Notes: a model not told the origin generated them from the letters alone. Shown: positions 33,838-42,683, numbered from the stretch's first letter. The stretch is DNA of 64,000 bases from Ornithinibacillus xuwenensis (GCF_039614845.1 NZ_JBDIML010000003.1:310001-374000), one strand, 5' to 3'. Made by a program: numbers and translations.

Positions 33838-34821
33838 CTAATTAATGGATACGATTGGTTCACTTTGTTCAATACGCTGCTTAATTTGCTGCATTTGACC
33901 TTGTAAGTCCTCACTTCTTGACTCAGGTGTTATCTTTTTATTAAGGGCAGAATATAAGGTAATATCCCTTACTTTCAAGAATAAGGAAAGTTGTTCTTCC
34001 CAATTCAAAGGAGGATTAATCTCCTGTCGATACCCTTCCATAAAAGCATCTAAAAATTGTCTAGCAAATTCTTGTTTTCCACTACGATCCGTTTTGTCAT
34101 CTGAAAACAAGGAAAAACAAGTATAATAAAGTGGAATAGCAATGTCCGAAACATACCAAAAATAACAGGCGTCATCAAAATCAAAGATTTGAATCTCATC
34201 GTCATCATAGAAGAAGTTACCGTGATGCACGTCATTATGAATGAGACCAAAGCTTGTTTTTGGAAGCTCCTTCAATTGTTCCATGATTTCCTTTGTACGC
34301 TTAATAACCATTTTCTCTTGTGGAATGTATTTTTCAATTTCAAACAAGTCATCTTCATACCATTGCTTCCGGACAATTGTTTCTGGTTGAAAGTCTTCCG
34401 TTAGGCGATGTAACTTCCCAATTTCCTTCCCCCAGCTATAAAATAACTTACGATCAAACCTATCATCATTAGCTCTTACAGGACTACCATTCACTTTAGA
34501 AAACAAGCTTGCATAAAACACAGTTCCATTCTCAGCTATCTGCTTTTCCACTAACTTATTATGACGTGAAGGATAGATTACTGGAACATTTGCATCATGC
34601 GAATGCAAAAAGTTCACCCATTCAATTTCCCCTAATACTTCTTCTTCCAACCGATGGGAGCTATGTGTAACTCGTAAAATGAAAGCTTGATTGTCTTTCG
34701 TCACTTCGTAAACATAGTTTTCAAAGTCTCCTAATAATTTATACGTGCTATCTAATTGATATGCACGAAGAAAATGTTCTCGTATTTCTGGGTGAAATAC
34801 GGATTCAACAGACTTCTCCAT
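33838..34821 (-). CDS. Phosphotransferase-family (APH-like kinase fold) protein
   Basis: The 327-residue protein has the kinase-fold catalytic loop His-Asn-Asp-Val-His-His-Gly-Asn (near residue 200) and the metal-binding Phe-Asp-Phe-Asp-Asp segment. It belongs to the phosphotransferase enzyme family (APH/homoserine-kinase-like). The substrate cannot be told; aminoglycosides are only one possibility. The start at 34821 has GGGGGAATT upstream. It lies 44 nt after the M20 dipeptidase start region on the same strand, so a shared transcript is likely. Confidence 0.78.
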   Translation of the reverse strand: MEKSVESVFHPEIREHFLRAYQLDSTYKLLGDFENYVYEVTKDNQAFILRVTHSSHRLEEEVLGEIEWVNFLHSHDANVPVIYPSRHNKLVEKQIAENGTVFYASLFSKVNGSPVRANDDRFDRKLFYSWGKEIGKLHRLTEDFQPETIVRKQWYEDDLFEIEKYIPQEKMVIKRTKEIMEQLKELPKTSFGLIHNDVHHGNFFYDDDEIQIFDFDDACYFWYVSDIAIPLYYTCFSLFSDDKTDRSGKQEFARQFLDAFMEGYRQEINPPLNWEEQLSLFLKVRDITLYSALNKKITPESRSEDLQGQMQQIKQRIEQSEPIVSIN

Positions 34822-34865
34822 GATAATTCCCCCAATCAACTCACTAGGTCTCACCTAGAAACTGA

Positions 34866-36236
34866 TTACTTCTTATTTACTTCATTCCAATAATAGACCA
34901 ATGTCTCCATGCCTTTATCGTAGCTGTCTAAAGGAAAGCTCTCATTCGGTGAATGAAGGCGATCCTCAGGAGTTCCAAATCCTAATAACACAATTGGAAT
35001 ATGATAAATGTCTTCAATCCATTCGACAACAGGTATGGATCCTCCCATTCGTACATATACAGTTTCCTTAGCAAATGCTTTTGTATAGCTTTCAGCTGCT
35101 TTTTGAATTAAAGGATGAGTAGGCTCTACTTTGTACGCTTTTGCGGAAAGCTTCTCTCTTTTGACTTCTACCGTTACTCCCTTAGGAGCAACCTTTTTAA
35201 CATGTGCTTCCAAAGCAGCTTGTATGTCATCTGGATGTTGTCCAGGCACTAAGCGACATGTAATTTTAGCAGTTGCTGATGTTGGAATAATCGTCTTCGT
35301 TCCTTCACCTTGATAACCGCCAAAAATTCCATTGACTTCAAAGGTTGGTCTTGCCATTGTATGTTCTTTTGGCGTATATCCTTTTTCCGAAACCGTCTCC
35401 GTAATGCCAGTTGCCTTTCTAAAATCTTCGCCCGGAACTTGTTCAATTAACTTTCTCTCTTCATCTGTTAACGCTTCTACACCATCGTAAAAGCCATCTA
35501 CTGTAACAACTTCGTCCTTATCTTTCATGGAAGCTAATATATGTGATAGTGCCATAATTGGGTTTCGTACAGCACCACCATACATACCAGAATGTAAATC
35601 ATGATCTGGACCAGTAACGGTAATTTCAATACCCGTGAAGCCCTTTAATCCATAAAGAATTGTCGGTTGGTTCTTTGCAACCATTCCAGAATCTGAAATC
35701 ACAGCAAAGTCTGCTTGGAACAAATCCTTTCTCTCATGAAGCATATCATAGAGATTTTCACTACCGATTTCTTCCTCACCCTCTAAACAGACCTTAACGT
35801 TTATAGGAAGAGCTCCTTCTGTTTTCATCATCGCTTCAAACACTGCAAGATGCATGAAAACCTGTCCTTTATCATCACTTGCCCCACGTGCATACAATCG
35901 GTCATTTCGAACCTCAGGCTGAAATGGATCACTTTCCCATAATTCAATAGGATCAACCGGTTGCACATCATAATGGCCATACAGCAACACAGTAGGTGCA
36001 TCAGGACCAGCATTTGTATACTCCGCATAAACGATTGGGTGTTTTTTCGTTTCAATTTGCTTTATTTTTTCAAAGCCAATTTCAGATAAATAGTCTTCTA
36101 AAAAGCCAGCCGCTTTTCTTACATCTTCTTTATGTACACTATCGGTGCTTACACTAGGAATTGATAAAAAATCATTCAATCTTTGTAATAGACGGTCTCT
36201 ATTTTCTCTTAAGTATTCTAATGCTTTATCGCTCAT
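34866..36236 (-). CDS. M20-family dipeptidase
   Basis: The 456-residue metallopeptidase has metal ligands in Gly-His-Tyr-Asp-Val-Gln (near residue 85), Gly-Ala-Ser-Asp-Asp-Lys-Gly, Glu-Gly-Glu-Glu-Glu-Ile-Gly, Ser-Asp-Ser-Gly and a final His in Leu-His-Ser-Pro-Asn. This arrangement matches CNDP-type dipeptidases of the M20 family. It splits dipeptides in the cytoplasm. AGAAGGG lies 9 nt before the ATG at 36236; the longer frame from 36257 starts before it. The downstream phosphotransferase and SDR may follow in one transcript. Confidence 0.85.
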   Translation of the reverse strand: MSDKALEYLRENRDRLLQRLNDFLSIPSVSTDSVHKEDVRKAAGFLEDYLSEIGFEKIKQIETKKHPIVYAEYTNAGPDAPTVLLYGHYDVQPVDPIELWESDPFQPEVRNDRLYARGASDDKGQVFMHLAVFEAMMKTEGALPINVKVCLEGEEEIGSENLYDMLHERKDLFQADFAVISDSGMVAKNQPTILYGLKGFTGIEITVTGPDHDLHSGMYGGAVRNPIMALSHILASMKDKDEVVTVDGFYDGVEALTDEERKLIEQVPGEDFRKATGITETVSEKGYTPKEHTMARPTFEVNGIFGGYQGEGTKTIIPTSATAKITCRLVPGQHPDDIQAALEAHVKKVAPKGVTVEVKREKLSAKAYKVEPTHPLIQKAAESYTKAFAKETVYVRMGGSIPVVEWIEDIYHIPIVLLGFGTPEDRLHSPNESFPLDSYDKGMETLVYYWNEVNKK

Positions 36237-36323
36237 CCAAAACATCCCTTCTACCATTATATGATGTATATTTTATCATATATTGTTTTCGAACAACTAG
36301 CTTCTACCTAAGAAAGATATACC

Positions 36324-36350
36324 ATAAAAAAAGACAACCTCTAGGTTGCC
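36324..36350 (-). terminator. Terminator of the yrrT-luxS-mccA-mccB operon
   Basis: CAACC/GGTTG arms around a TCTA loop lie just past the mccB stop. On the minus strand they are followed by TTTTTTT. Confidence 0.75.
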
Positions 36351-36352
36351 CA

Positions 36353-37489
36353 TTATGATTCTAATGCTTGTGCTAAATCTTCAATTAAATCCTCACTATC
36401 TTCAATACCAACAGACACGCGTATTAATCCATCCGTGATGCCAAGTTCAGCTCTGCGATCAGCAGGAATTGAGGCATGTGTCATTTTTGCTGGTAACGAT
36501 ATTAAACTTTCTACAGCACCTAAACTTTCTGCCAACGTGAAATACTTGACTCGCTTTAATACTTCCTCCGCCAGTTCTCCACTCCCAACATCAAAGGAGA
36601 CCATTCCACCAAATCCTGCTGATTGCGATTTGGCTATGTCGTGTCCAGGATGTGTTTTCATTCCCGGATAAAAAACAGAAGAGACTTTTTCATGTGCATG
36701 TAAAAACTCTACAATTTTATTTGTATTGGCTTCAATTGCTTCCATTCTTAATGCTAGCGTCTTTATCCCTCTCATGAGCAACCACGAATCCTGTGGTCCC
36801 AAGACAGCACCTACAGAGTTTTGAAGAAAATGGATTCTTTCAGCTAGCTCATCTGAATTAACAGCCACTAATCCTGCGACAACATCACTATGTCCTCCAA
36901 TATATTTAGTGGCACTGTGTAGAACAATATCTGCGCCTAAATCAAGTGGTTGCTGCCAATATGGCGTTGCAAATGTATTGTCAACAATAAGTAGCAAATT
37001 ATGCTTCTTCGCTATTTCAGTCATCTTTTTAATATCTGTAATCTTTAATAGCGGATTAGTTGGCGTCTCGATATATAATGCTTTTGTATTAGTTTTTATT
37101 GCTTGTTCAACACGCTCAGGGCTGCTTGTATCAACAAAGGTATGATCCAAATTGAAACGATTCAATACCTTCGTCATTAATCGATATGAGCCCCCATACA
37201 CATCATCTGTTAAAATAACATGCTCATCTGCATTTAATAGCATCATAATAGTTGTTATGGCCGCCATTCCGGAACCAAATGCAAAGCCATGGTTACCATT
37301 CTCTAAATCTGCAATTACAGTCTCTAATGCATGTCTAGTTGGATTTCCAGTACGTGAATATTCATAGCCCCGAAAATTTCCAACTCCGTCCTGTTTATAG
37401 GTACTAACTTGATAAATTGGTACCGATACTGCACCAGTCTGTTCATCTCTTGTAATACCACCGTGTACCATCTTCGTTTTTGAACGCAT
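36353..37489 (-). CDS. mccB: Cystathionine gamma-lyase (MccB type)
   Basis: The 378-residue PLP enzyme has Ser-Arg-Thr-Gly-Asn-Pro-Thr near residue 45, the lysine in Ser-Ala-Thr-Lys-Tyr (near 200) and the Gly-Gly-His-Ser segment. It belongs to the Cys/Met metabolism PLP family. In B. subtilis MccB cleaves cystathionine to cysteine, ammonia and 2-oxobutyrate. The start at 37489 is 1 nt after the mccA stop and has GGAGGT upstream. Homocystathionine synthase activity is an alternative that sequence alone cannot exclude. Confidence 0.9.
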   Translation of the reverse strand: MRSKTKMVHGGITRDEQTGAVSVPIYQVSTYKQDGVGNFRGYEYSRTGNPTRHALETVIADLENGNHGFAFGSGMAAITTIMMLLNADEHVILTDDVYGGSYRLMTKVLNRFNLDHTFVDTSSPERVEQAIKTNTKALYIETPTNPLLKITDIKKMTEIAKKHNLLLIVDNTFATPYWQQPLDLGADIVLHSATKYIGGHSDVVAGLVAVNSDELAERIHFLQNSVGAVLGPQDSWLLMRGIKTLALRMEAIEANTNKIVEFLHAHEKVSSVFYPGMKTHPGHDIAKSQSAGFGGMVSFDVGSGELAEEVLKRVKYFTLAESLGAVESLISLPAKMTHASIPADRRAELGITDGLIRVSVGIEDSEDLIEDLAQALES

Positions 37490-37490
37490 A

Positions 37491-38426
37491 TTATACCTCC
37501 GCACTTCTAACTTGTGGAAAAATATTCTTACTTAAATACCGATCGCTACTATCTGGAAATATCGTTACGATTGTTGTGCCTTCTTCTGCATTTTTGGCTT
37601 CCTCTAATGCAGCATACATGGCTGCTCCTGATGAACTTCCTACTAGTAAGCCTTCTTTCTTAGCAAGACTTTCTACCATTTGAAAGGCATTTTCATCTGT
37701 TACGGTATAAATATGATCAAAGTAAGAACGGTCAACAAAAGGCGGGAAGAATTCCATTCCAATTCCCTCAGTTCGATGTGAACCAGGTTCTCCGCCTGCA
37801 ATAATAGAGCCCTCCGGCTCGACAATTACTGTTTTAATTCTCTTGTCCTGCTCCTTCAGATACCGAGCACATCCCATAAATGTTCCACCAGAGCCTGCAC
37901 CGGAAATAAAGATATCAATGTTACCATTTAAGTCATCCCATATTTCAGGGGCAAGCGTTTTATAATAGGTATTCGGATTTGCATGGTTATGAAACTGCTG
38001 GGGTGAAAAACTATTCGGTATTTGATTGACTAACTCTTTTGTTTTTTCAATAGCACCAATCATGCCTAATTCCCTTGGGGTATGAATGATTTTTGCACCG
38101 AGTGCTTGCATAATCATTTGTTTTTCTTGGCTAAAATGCTCCGGAACAACAAATATAACCTTTAATCCATTTTCTCTAGCTGCTAAAGCTAATCCTATCC
38201 CCGTGTTTCCTGCCGTTGGTTCTATAATAGTACCTCCAGGAGTAAGCTTCCCTGACTGTATCGCATCTCGTATTAACTCGACTCCTAAACGATCTTTGAC
38301 ACTTCCACCAGGATTATAAAACTCTAACTTCGCATAAATTTGGACTCCGTCTGGCACATTAAAATTATTAAGCTTTAGGAGTGGTGTTTGGCCAATTAAT
38401 TCGTTTAAGGAATTATAGATTGCCAT
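37491..38426 (-). CDS. mccA: O-acetylserine-dependent cystathionine beta-synthase (MccA)
   Basis: The 311-residue PLP enzyme of the cysteine synthase/CBS family has the lysine in Gly-Gly-Ser-Val-Lys-Asp (near residue 42), Thr-Ala-Gly-Asn-Thr-Gly (near 72) and Gly-Ser-Gly-Gly-Thr for phosphate binding. In B. subtilis MccA joins homocysteine with O-acetylserine to give cystathionine for MccB. The start ATG at 38426 follows GAGGTGA. It sits between luxS and mccB and makes the homocysteine-to-cysteine step of the operon. Confidence 0.9.
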   Translation of the reverse strand: MAIYNSLNELIGQTPLLKLNNFNVPDGVQIYAKLEFYNPGGSVKDRLGVELIRDAIQSGKLTPGGTIIEPTAGNTGIGLALAARENGLKVIFVVPEHFSQEKQMIMQALGAKIIHTPRELGMIGAIEKTKELVNQIPNSFSPQQFHNHANPNTYYKTLAPEIWDDLNGNIDIFISGAGSGGTFMGCARYLKEQDKRIKTVIVEPEGSIIAGGEPGSHRTEGIGMEFFPPFVDRSYFDHIYTVTDENAFQMVESLAKKEGLLVGSSSGAAMYAALEEAKNAEEGTTIVTIFPDSSDRYLSKNIFPQVRSAEV

Positions 38427-38447
38427 TCGATTCACCTCATATTAACA

Positions 38448-38906
38448 TTAGAAAACTTCGTGCCAACCATCTTTCCCTGCTAGCATTTCTTTAGCAATTT
38501 CCTTTGCACCTTCAAGACTGTGGTTAGCTGCCCAACCACATTGTACTTCGTTACAAGCTGGAACTTCATCTGCTTCTAGAACATCCTGTAGCGTTTTTTC
38601 CAAGGTAACCAGTACTTCATCATAGGAATCATTGTTTAATATTGCTAAATAAAAACCAGTTTGGCATCCCATAGGACCAATATCTAATACATTATCCATA
38701 TGATTACGAATATTTTCTGCCATTAAATGCTCAATTGAATGTAGTCCAGCCATCTCCATATGCTCTTTATTTGGTTGCTTAAAACGAATATCGTATTTAT
38801 ATACTTTGTCTCCATTTGCACCCTCTGTCACGCCAACTAAGCGTACGTATGGTGCCTTTACTTTTGTATGATCTAAATTAAAGCTTTCTACATTCATTTT
38901 TTTCAT
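38448..38906 (-). CDS. luxS: S-ribosylhomocysteine lyase LuxS
   Basis: The 152-residue iron/zinc enzyme has the His-Ser-Ile-Glu-His metal motif (residues about 56-60), a catalytic Cys in Met-Gly-Cys-Gln-Thr and a third metal-ligand Cys in Val-Gln-Cys-Gly. It turns S-ribosylhomocysteine into homocysteine and the precursor of autoinducer-2. Homocysteine then enters MccA/MccB. It is 25 nt after yrrT and 21 nt before mccA on the same strand. AGGAGAG precedes the ATG. Confidence 0.93.
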   Translation of the reverse strand: MKKMNVESFNLDHTKVKAPYVRLVGVTEGANGDKVYKYDIRFKQPNKEHMEMAGLHSIEHLMAENIRNHMDNVLDIGPMGCQTGFYLAILNNDSYDEVLVTLEKTLQDVLEADEVPACNEVQCGWAANHSLEGAKEIAKEMLAGKDGWHEVF

Positions 38907-38931
38907 TTTACATACTCTCCTCTACTATTCC

Positions 38932-39570
38932 CTATTTGTAATTAGCTATGATTAACCAAACAAAATCATTCATTTGTTTGAATGAAATGTCAAAATTATT
39001 TTGTTTAAACAATTCTTCCATCGTCCCGATGAGTGGATAATATTCACGCTTGAGATCATCTGCTAGATCATGAAAGCCTAAAGCAAGTGCTTCATCAATC
39101 TTTTGTTGTTTCGCAATCTCGGTTTCAAACATCGTATCCGCGAATACTACTTTACCATTAGGAGCTAATGTTTCCGAAAATTTTCGAATAGCTTGATTCT
39201 TTTCAGCATCTGTTAAGTGATGAAATGCATATGTGCTCACAATGGTATGAATCGGAAACGGTGGATTGGGATAATGAAGAAAATCTCCATCCACTACATC
39301 GGCTTCTGGAAGCTTTTCACTTGTAATTTCTCGCATTGCTGCAGAAGGCTCTACACCAAAAACATGATGTCCACGTTCAAGTAGCTTTACTGTTAAATTA
39401 CCAGTTCCTACGCCAAACTCTAAGACAGAACCAATCGAGTTAGCAGAAACTTCATCTAAAATTATGTCATAATCTCGAAATACTTCTTTATATTGCGGGT
39501 CCTGACCCGTTACACTGTTATCGTACTCCTCAGCCCACTCTTCAAAAATATCTAAAAATTCTCTACCCAT
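38932..39570 (-). CDS. yrrT: SAM-dependent methyltransferase YrrT
   Basis: The 212-residue protein has class I methyltransferase motif I (Glu-Phe-Gly-Val-Gly-Thr-Gly-Asn-Leu near residue 50) and a post-I acidic site (Val-Asp-Gly-Asp). YrrT heads the B. subtilis yrrT-mtnN-mccA-mccB operon and is a putative AdoMet-dependent methyltransferase. The start at 39570 has GGAG 9 nt upstream; a long frame to 39735 covers the intergenic leader and is not used. The gene opens the sulfur operon here. Confidence 0.85.
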   Translation of the reverse strand: MGREFLDIFEEWAEEYDNSVTGQDPQYKEVFRDYDIILDEVSANSIGSVLEFGVGTGNLTVKLLERGHHVFGVEPSAAMREITSEKLPEADVVDGDFLHYPNPPFPIHTIVSTYAFHHLTDAEKNQAIRKFSETLAPNGKVVFADTMFETEIAKQQKIDEALALGFHDLADDLKREYYPLIGTMEELFKQNNFDISFKQMNDFVWLIIANYK

Positions 39571-39595
39571 TTCATTCAACTCCACATCAGATTTA

Positions 39596-39618
39596 AAACA
39601 TAGTAATCCACTATGTTT
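39596..39618 (-). promoter_or_regulatory. Inverted repeat in the yrrT leader
   Basis: AAACATAGT and ACTATGTTT flank a 5-nt centre (39596-39604 with 39610-39618), about 26 nt before the yrrT start. It could be a leader hairpin or an operator, for example for a CymR-like repressor, but it does not match a motif I can assign firmly. Confidence 0.45.
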
Positions 39619-39662
39619 AATATGGATTATATGTAATACACTAACATATGTTGATGAATTTA

Positions 39663-39704
39663 TCAAAAAAAAGAAGTGCTTCCTAATAATTGGAAGCACT
39701 TCCC
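39663..39704 (-). terminator. Terminator of the YhcN-like lipoprotein gene
   Basis: GAAGTGCTTCC (39673-39683) pairs perfectly with GGAAGCACTTC (39692-39702), followed by TTTTTTTT on the minus strand. Confidence 0.88.
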
Positions 39705-39706
39705 TA

Positions 39707-40315
39707 TTAACGATTTTGAGGAAAAACTCGTTCAATCATATTACCCATCTCTTCAAAAAATCCCTCGATAGGCTCACCATTATTAACATCGTCTACATAA
39801 TTATTGGTAAGGTCCATAAAATCTGGATTTGTAGAGACGTATACATGATCGATATTATTATCAACTGACTTCACAATAGAAGAAATTTTCTCTTTAACCT
39901 CATCGGTTAATTCTTCATTATTGTGATTTAGATTATTTCCATTTTGGTGTGTATCGAGTTCTGCAGCAACATATGCATTGTTTTCAGTTGTAAGAACATA
40001 TGCATTGTCAATTTCATCTAGTTTATTGGCAATAAGTTCTGCCGCTTCTTCCGCTACATCGTATCGATTATTGTTATCGTTGTTACCATTATTTGTATCA
40101 TTATTTATATTTTGTGTGCCAAGGTTGTTAGCTGTCTTCCTTCTTTCCTCAAGATCGCGTTGCATTGTGTAGTTTCGATTCTCATCATTATTTTCATATC
40201 GTACAGGATCCACATTGTTATTCATCGTACCTTGTTGACCTTCTTCATTATCAGCTTGACAACCAGTAGCAATAAATAATGTAGCTGCAGCAATACTTAG
40301 TATTTGTTTTTTCAT
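39707..40315 (-). CDS. YhcN/YlaJ-family sporulation lipoprotein
   Basis: The 202-residue lipoprotein has a lipobox ending in Thr-Gly-Cys (Cys near residue 19), an Asn/Asp-rich linker (about 60-85) and a C-terminal YhcN/YlaJ domain (Asn-Ala-Tyr-Val then an Ala-Ala-Glu stretch and Val-Tyr-Val-Ser-Thr-Asn-Pro-Asp). Family members sit in the spore inner membrane or cortex zone. GGGAGGG lies about 11 nt before the ATG at 40315. No partner gene is adjacent on the same transcript. Confidence 0.82.
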   Translation of the reverse strand: MKKQILSIAAATLFIATGCQADNEEGQQGTMNNNVDPVRYENNDENRNYTMQRDLEERRKTANNLGTQNINNDTNNGNNDNNNRYDVAEEAAELIANKLDEIDNAYVLTTENNAYVAAELDTHQNGNNLNHNNEELTDEVKEKISSIVKSVDNNIDHVYVSTNPDFMDLTNNYVDDVNNGEPIEGFFEEMGNMIERVFPQNR

Positions 40316-40483
40316 AAACAGATTTTCCCTCCCTTTCTGTTCAATTTTAGTATGTATCGCACTCAACTGTTTATGCTAATGAAGGCTGAACCTTAAATTG
40401 GAAACCACACCAAATTTGTTTGTGAAAATATATATATATTACGGGGAGACTATTACTACCCTTGATTCTAAGGAGGGGAATTC

Positions 40484-40720
40484 ATGGACATTCCAGATTA
40501 TGACAAGGCGCTATATTACACACTTTGGGGACAATGGGATGATTTGCTCGTCCTAATGGTACGTACGCAGGATGATATGCTGTCTAAAAAAATACAAAAT
40601 TTCCTACATGCCTATCACTATTCATTAGATGAACAAAGAATTGTTCAATCGCATGAGAATCTTCTTTATTATATTGATCACGCAATGAAATATACTCCAG
40701 CCGCAGTTATGGAAGTATAA
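40484..40720 (+). CDS. yhdB: YhdB-family protein
   Basis: The 78-residue protein begins with Asp-Tyr-Asp-Lys-Ala-Leu-Tyr-Tyr and has Val-Arg-Thr-Gln-Asp-Asp followed by Leu-His-Ala-Tyr-His-Tyr, as in B. subtilis YhdB. Function is unknown. AAGGAGGGG lies before the ATG. It converges with rsgI, and the ends are only 51 bp apart. Confidence 0.75.
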   Translation: MDIPDYDKALYYTLWGQWDDLLVLMVRTQDDMLSKKIQNFLHAYHYSLDEQRIVQSHENLLYYIDHAMKYTPAAVMEV

Positions 40721-40771
40721 CCATGAATAACACCAAAACAATAAAGGGAATGCACGTTAATGTGCATTCCC

Positions 40772-41905
40772 TTATTTAAATTCTGGTTTTCCATTGTTAT
40801 GGTTATGATTTTTGCCATTGTTACCATGATTATTATTGTTTCTTTTGTCACGATTGTCTTTCTTTTCCTTGTCATCTTCATCATTACCTTTATTGTCTCT
40901 ACCGTTGTCATTTCCTTTACCTTGATTAGACTTAGCATTATCATTATTCTTCTTGGTATCGGTATCACGGTTCCCTTTTGGTTCTTCTTGTGTTAAGCCA
41001 TTCCCACGGTCATTTGATTTATGCTCCGAATTATTATCGCCATTTTCACTTTTTAAATCACTTGGGTGTAATTCATCCGTTGATCTTTCACTTCTTTGAG
41101 TTGGCGTTTCTTCCGTAATTTTTGACCTCTCTGTTAATTCCTTTTGCTTAACAGGAAAGTCTGTTACGATTTCTTTTTTATTATTACGATAAAATGATTC
41201 CAATACTTCTTTGTCTAACGCTTCAATCTCAGCTACTTCATCTACTTTTTCATCCTCAAAAGAATTAGCTAACGCTTCATTCATTGACTGCTTGTTTTCC
41301 TCAGCGGTTTCGCGGATTTCTTCAGGAATTTCAACCGTAACTACCTCCCAATCCGATTCCTCTTCTGAGAAGTGTCGATCAATTATTTCCAGAACTTGCT
41401 TGTCTTGTTCATTTTCCTCATCCGTATAATGAACCCCGACCAATACATTCTTTGAAGCATTTACAAGCCCTCTATTTTCACTCGTTGTCATAATGACTTC
41501 GATTACTTGTGCGAGCTTCTTTCCTTTTAAATCACCAATTTCTTCTAGTAAACTAACCGCATCATCATTTAAAGGAGTTATCTCGGATACCTCTAAATCG
41601 TCGTCAATTTCTAGCTCGATACTTGGATTGATATCAATATCAACATAAGCATAAGCTGTGTCGCCATCAACCATCATATATAATGGAATAAGTGCAATCA
41701 AAAATATACAAGCCATTGCCACAACACGGAGGGTGAAGAGATTTTCCCGAATCGTATTTATAAATGGCTTTTTTGCAACTGGCTCAAAGTTTACTTCAGA
41801 GCCAATTACTACATTGTCTATGGTGTGTGCTTTTGCAAATGAGCCGTCTGAAGTCATTACAATAATGTACTTACGATGCAGCTCCATGACAATACCTTTT
41901 TTCAC
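40772..41905 (-). CDS. rsgI: Anti-sigma-I factor RsgI
   Basis: This 377-residue protein has an N-terminal RsgI anti-sigma domain (about 1-55), one transmembrane helix (about 60-78) and an outside segment starting Tyr-Ala-Tyr-Val-Asp-Ile-Asp-Ile-Asn-Pro. The Asn-Pro bond matches the autocleavage site known for RsgI-type proteins. The last 120 residues are Asn/Asp/Lys/Gly-rich and look disordered. It binds and inhibits SigI. The GTG start at 41905 has AAGGGGG 7 nt upstream and overlaps the sigI stop by 4 nt. Confidence 0.9.
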   Translation of the reverse strand: MKKGIVMELHRKYIIVMTSDGSFAKAHTIDNVVIGSEVNFEPVAKKPFINTIRENLFTLRVVAMACIFLIALIPLYMMVDGDTAYAYVDIDINPSIELEIDDDLEVSEITPLNDDAVSLLEEIGDLKGKKLAQVIEVIMTTSENRGLVNASKNVLVGVHYTDEENEQDKQVLEIIDRHFSEEESDWEVVTVEIPEEIRETAEENKQSMNEALANSFEDEKVDEVAEIEALDKEVLESFYRNNKKEIVTDFPVKQKELTERSKITEETPTQRSERSTDELHPSDLKSENGDNNSEHKSNDRGNGLTQEEPKGNRDTDTKKNNDNAKSNQGKGNDNGRDNKGNDEDDKEKKDNRDKRNNNNHGNNGKNHNHNNGKPEFK

Positions 41906-42630
41906 TGGCCAACCCCCTTAAGATAATCCTGTAGAAATACATAATCTTCACTTAAAACAATAAAAATTGCCAAAATATACTTCCGATTTCGCTCTAATGT
42001 TTTTTTACTAACATCCACTTTTTTGGCTAAATCTTTAATTGGAAGTTTTTTCTTCCGCTCAACAAATTCACTTAATTCAGTATCATCACGAATAAGTCTA
42101 GCAATCCTTACAGCTGTATCTCTTGCATCTCGATGTTTCGGTGCAATCTCGGCAAGCTCAGCAAGTGATAATTTATACGCAGATAGCTTTTTCTTAAATT
42201 CTGCAATTTCCTCTCTACGATACCAAGCATCCTGCTCTTGCTGATAGATTTCTTTTACCGCTTCAATTTCAGTTGGATTTTCCATTTTTTCTTCATCATA
42301 TGTTTCATCCAAAGAAATAGCCGTCGGATACTTATTATTATATCGAATATAGTCGATAACTTTTCGTTTAATCACTAAATTAGCAAATGTTAAAAAGGAG
42401 CTCCCTCTATCTGGCGAAAACATTCGTATTGCTTCATTAAAAGCAGACAGCCCTATGCTAAACTCGTCATCATGCTCTGGATCAATGTATCGTTTACACA
42501 CTTCAGATACACATTTCGCAATAAATGGCTGATAAGTCTTTAACAGATAGTTTTGAACAGCTTCATCACCTTGCTGTGCAATTGTTATTAATTCTTCCAT
42601 TGAGATGTCTTTTAAATTAGGCATTGTCAA
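41902..42630 (-). CDS. sigI: RNA polymerase sigma factor SigI
   Basis: The 242-residue sigma-70-like factor has a region 2 (Glu-Phe-Ser-Ile-Gly-Leu-Ser-Ala-Phe and the following Ser-Phe-Leu-Thr-Phe-Ala core) and a C-terminal SigI-type helix-turn-helix (Pro-Ile-Lys-Asp-Leu-Ala-Lys-Lys-Val-Asp-Val-Ser-Lys-Lys-Thr-Leu). SigI is induced by heat or cell-wall stress. TTG at 42630 is 5 nt after GGGGTGG; ATG at 42624 is 11 nt after it, so the exact start is open. It forms one unit with rsgI. Confidence 0.88.
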   Translation of the reverse strand: MTMPNLKDISMEELITIAQQGDEAVQNYLLKTYQPFIAKCVSEVCKRYIDPEHDDEFSIGLSAFNEAIRMFSPDRGSSFLTFANLVIKRKVIDYIRYNNKYPTAISLDETYDEEKMENPTEIEAVKEIYQQEQDAWYRREEIAEFKKKLSAYKLSLAELAEIAPKHRDARDTAVRIARLIRDDTELSEFVERKKKLPIKDLAKKVDVSKKTLERNRKYILAIFIVLSEDYVFLQDYLKGVGQ

Positions 42631-42656
42631 AAAGACCACCCCAATCATTCATATAT

Positions 42657-42683
42657 TTCGATTGTGTTACAATTTTTTTGGGT
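42657..42683 (-). promoter_or_regulatory. SigI-dependent autoregulatory promoter candidate
   Basis: On the minus strand CACCCAAA (with ACCCAA at 42678-42683) is followed after 17 bp by CGAA at 42657-42660. CGAA is the hallmark -10 of SigI promoters, with a C-rich, A-rich -35. It lies about 27 bp before the sigI start, so SigI probably activates its own operon. Confidence 0.6.

Noticed and set aside
39571..39706. S-box (SAM) riboswitch before yrrT
   Set aside because: The leader is short, and only one inverted repeat is present; the S-box core is missing.
40678..40996. Two overlapping frames in the rsgI tail region
   Set aside because: They arise from the low-complexity Asn/Lys/Asp coding repeats of rsgI on the other frames.
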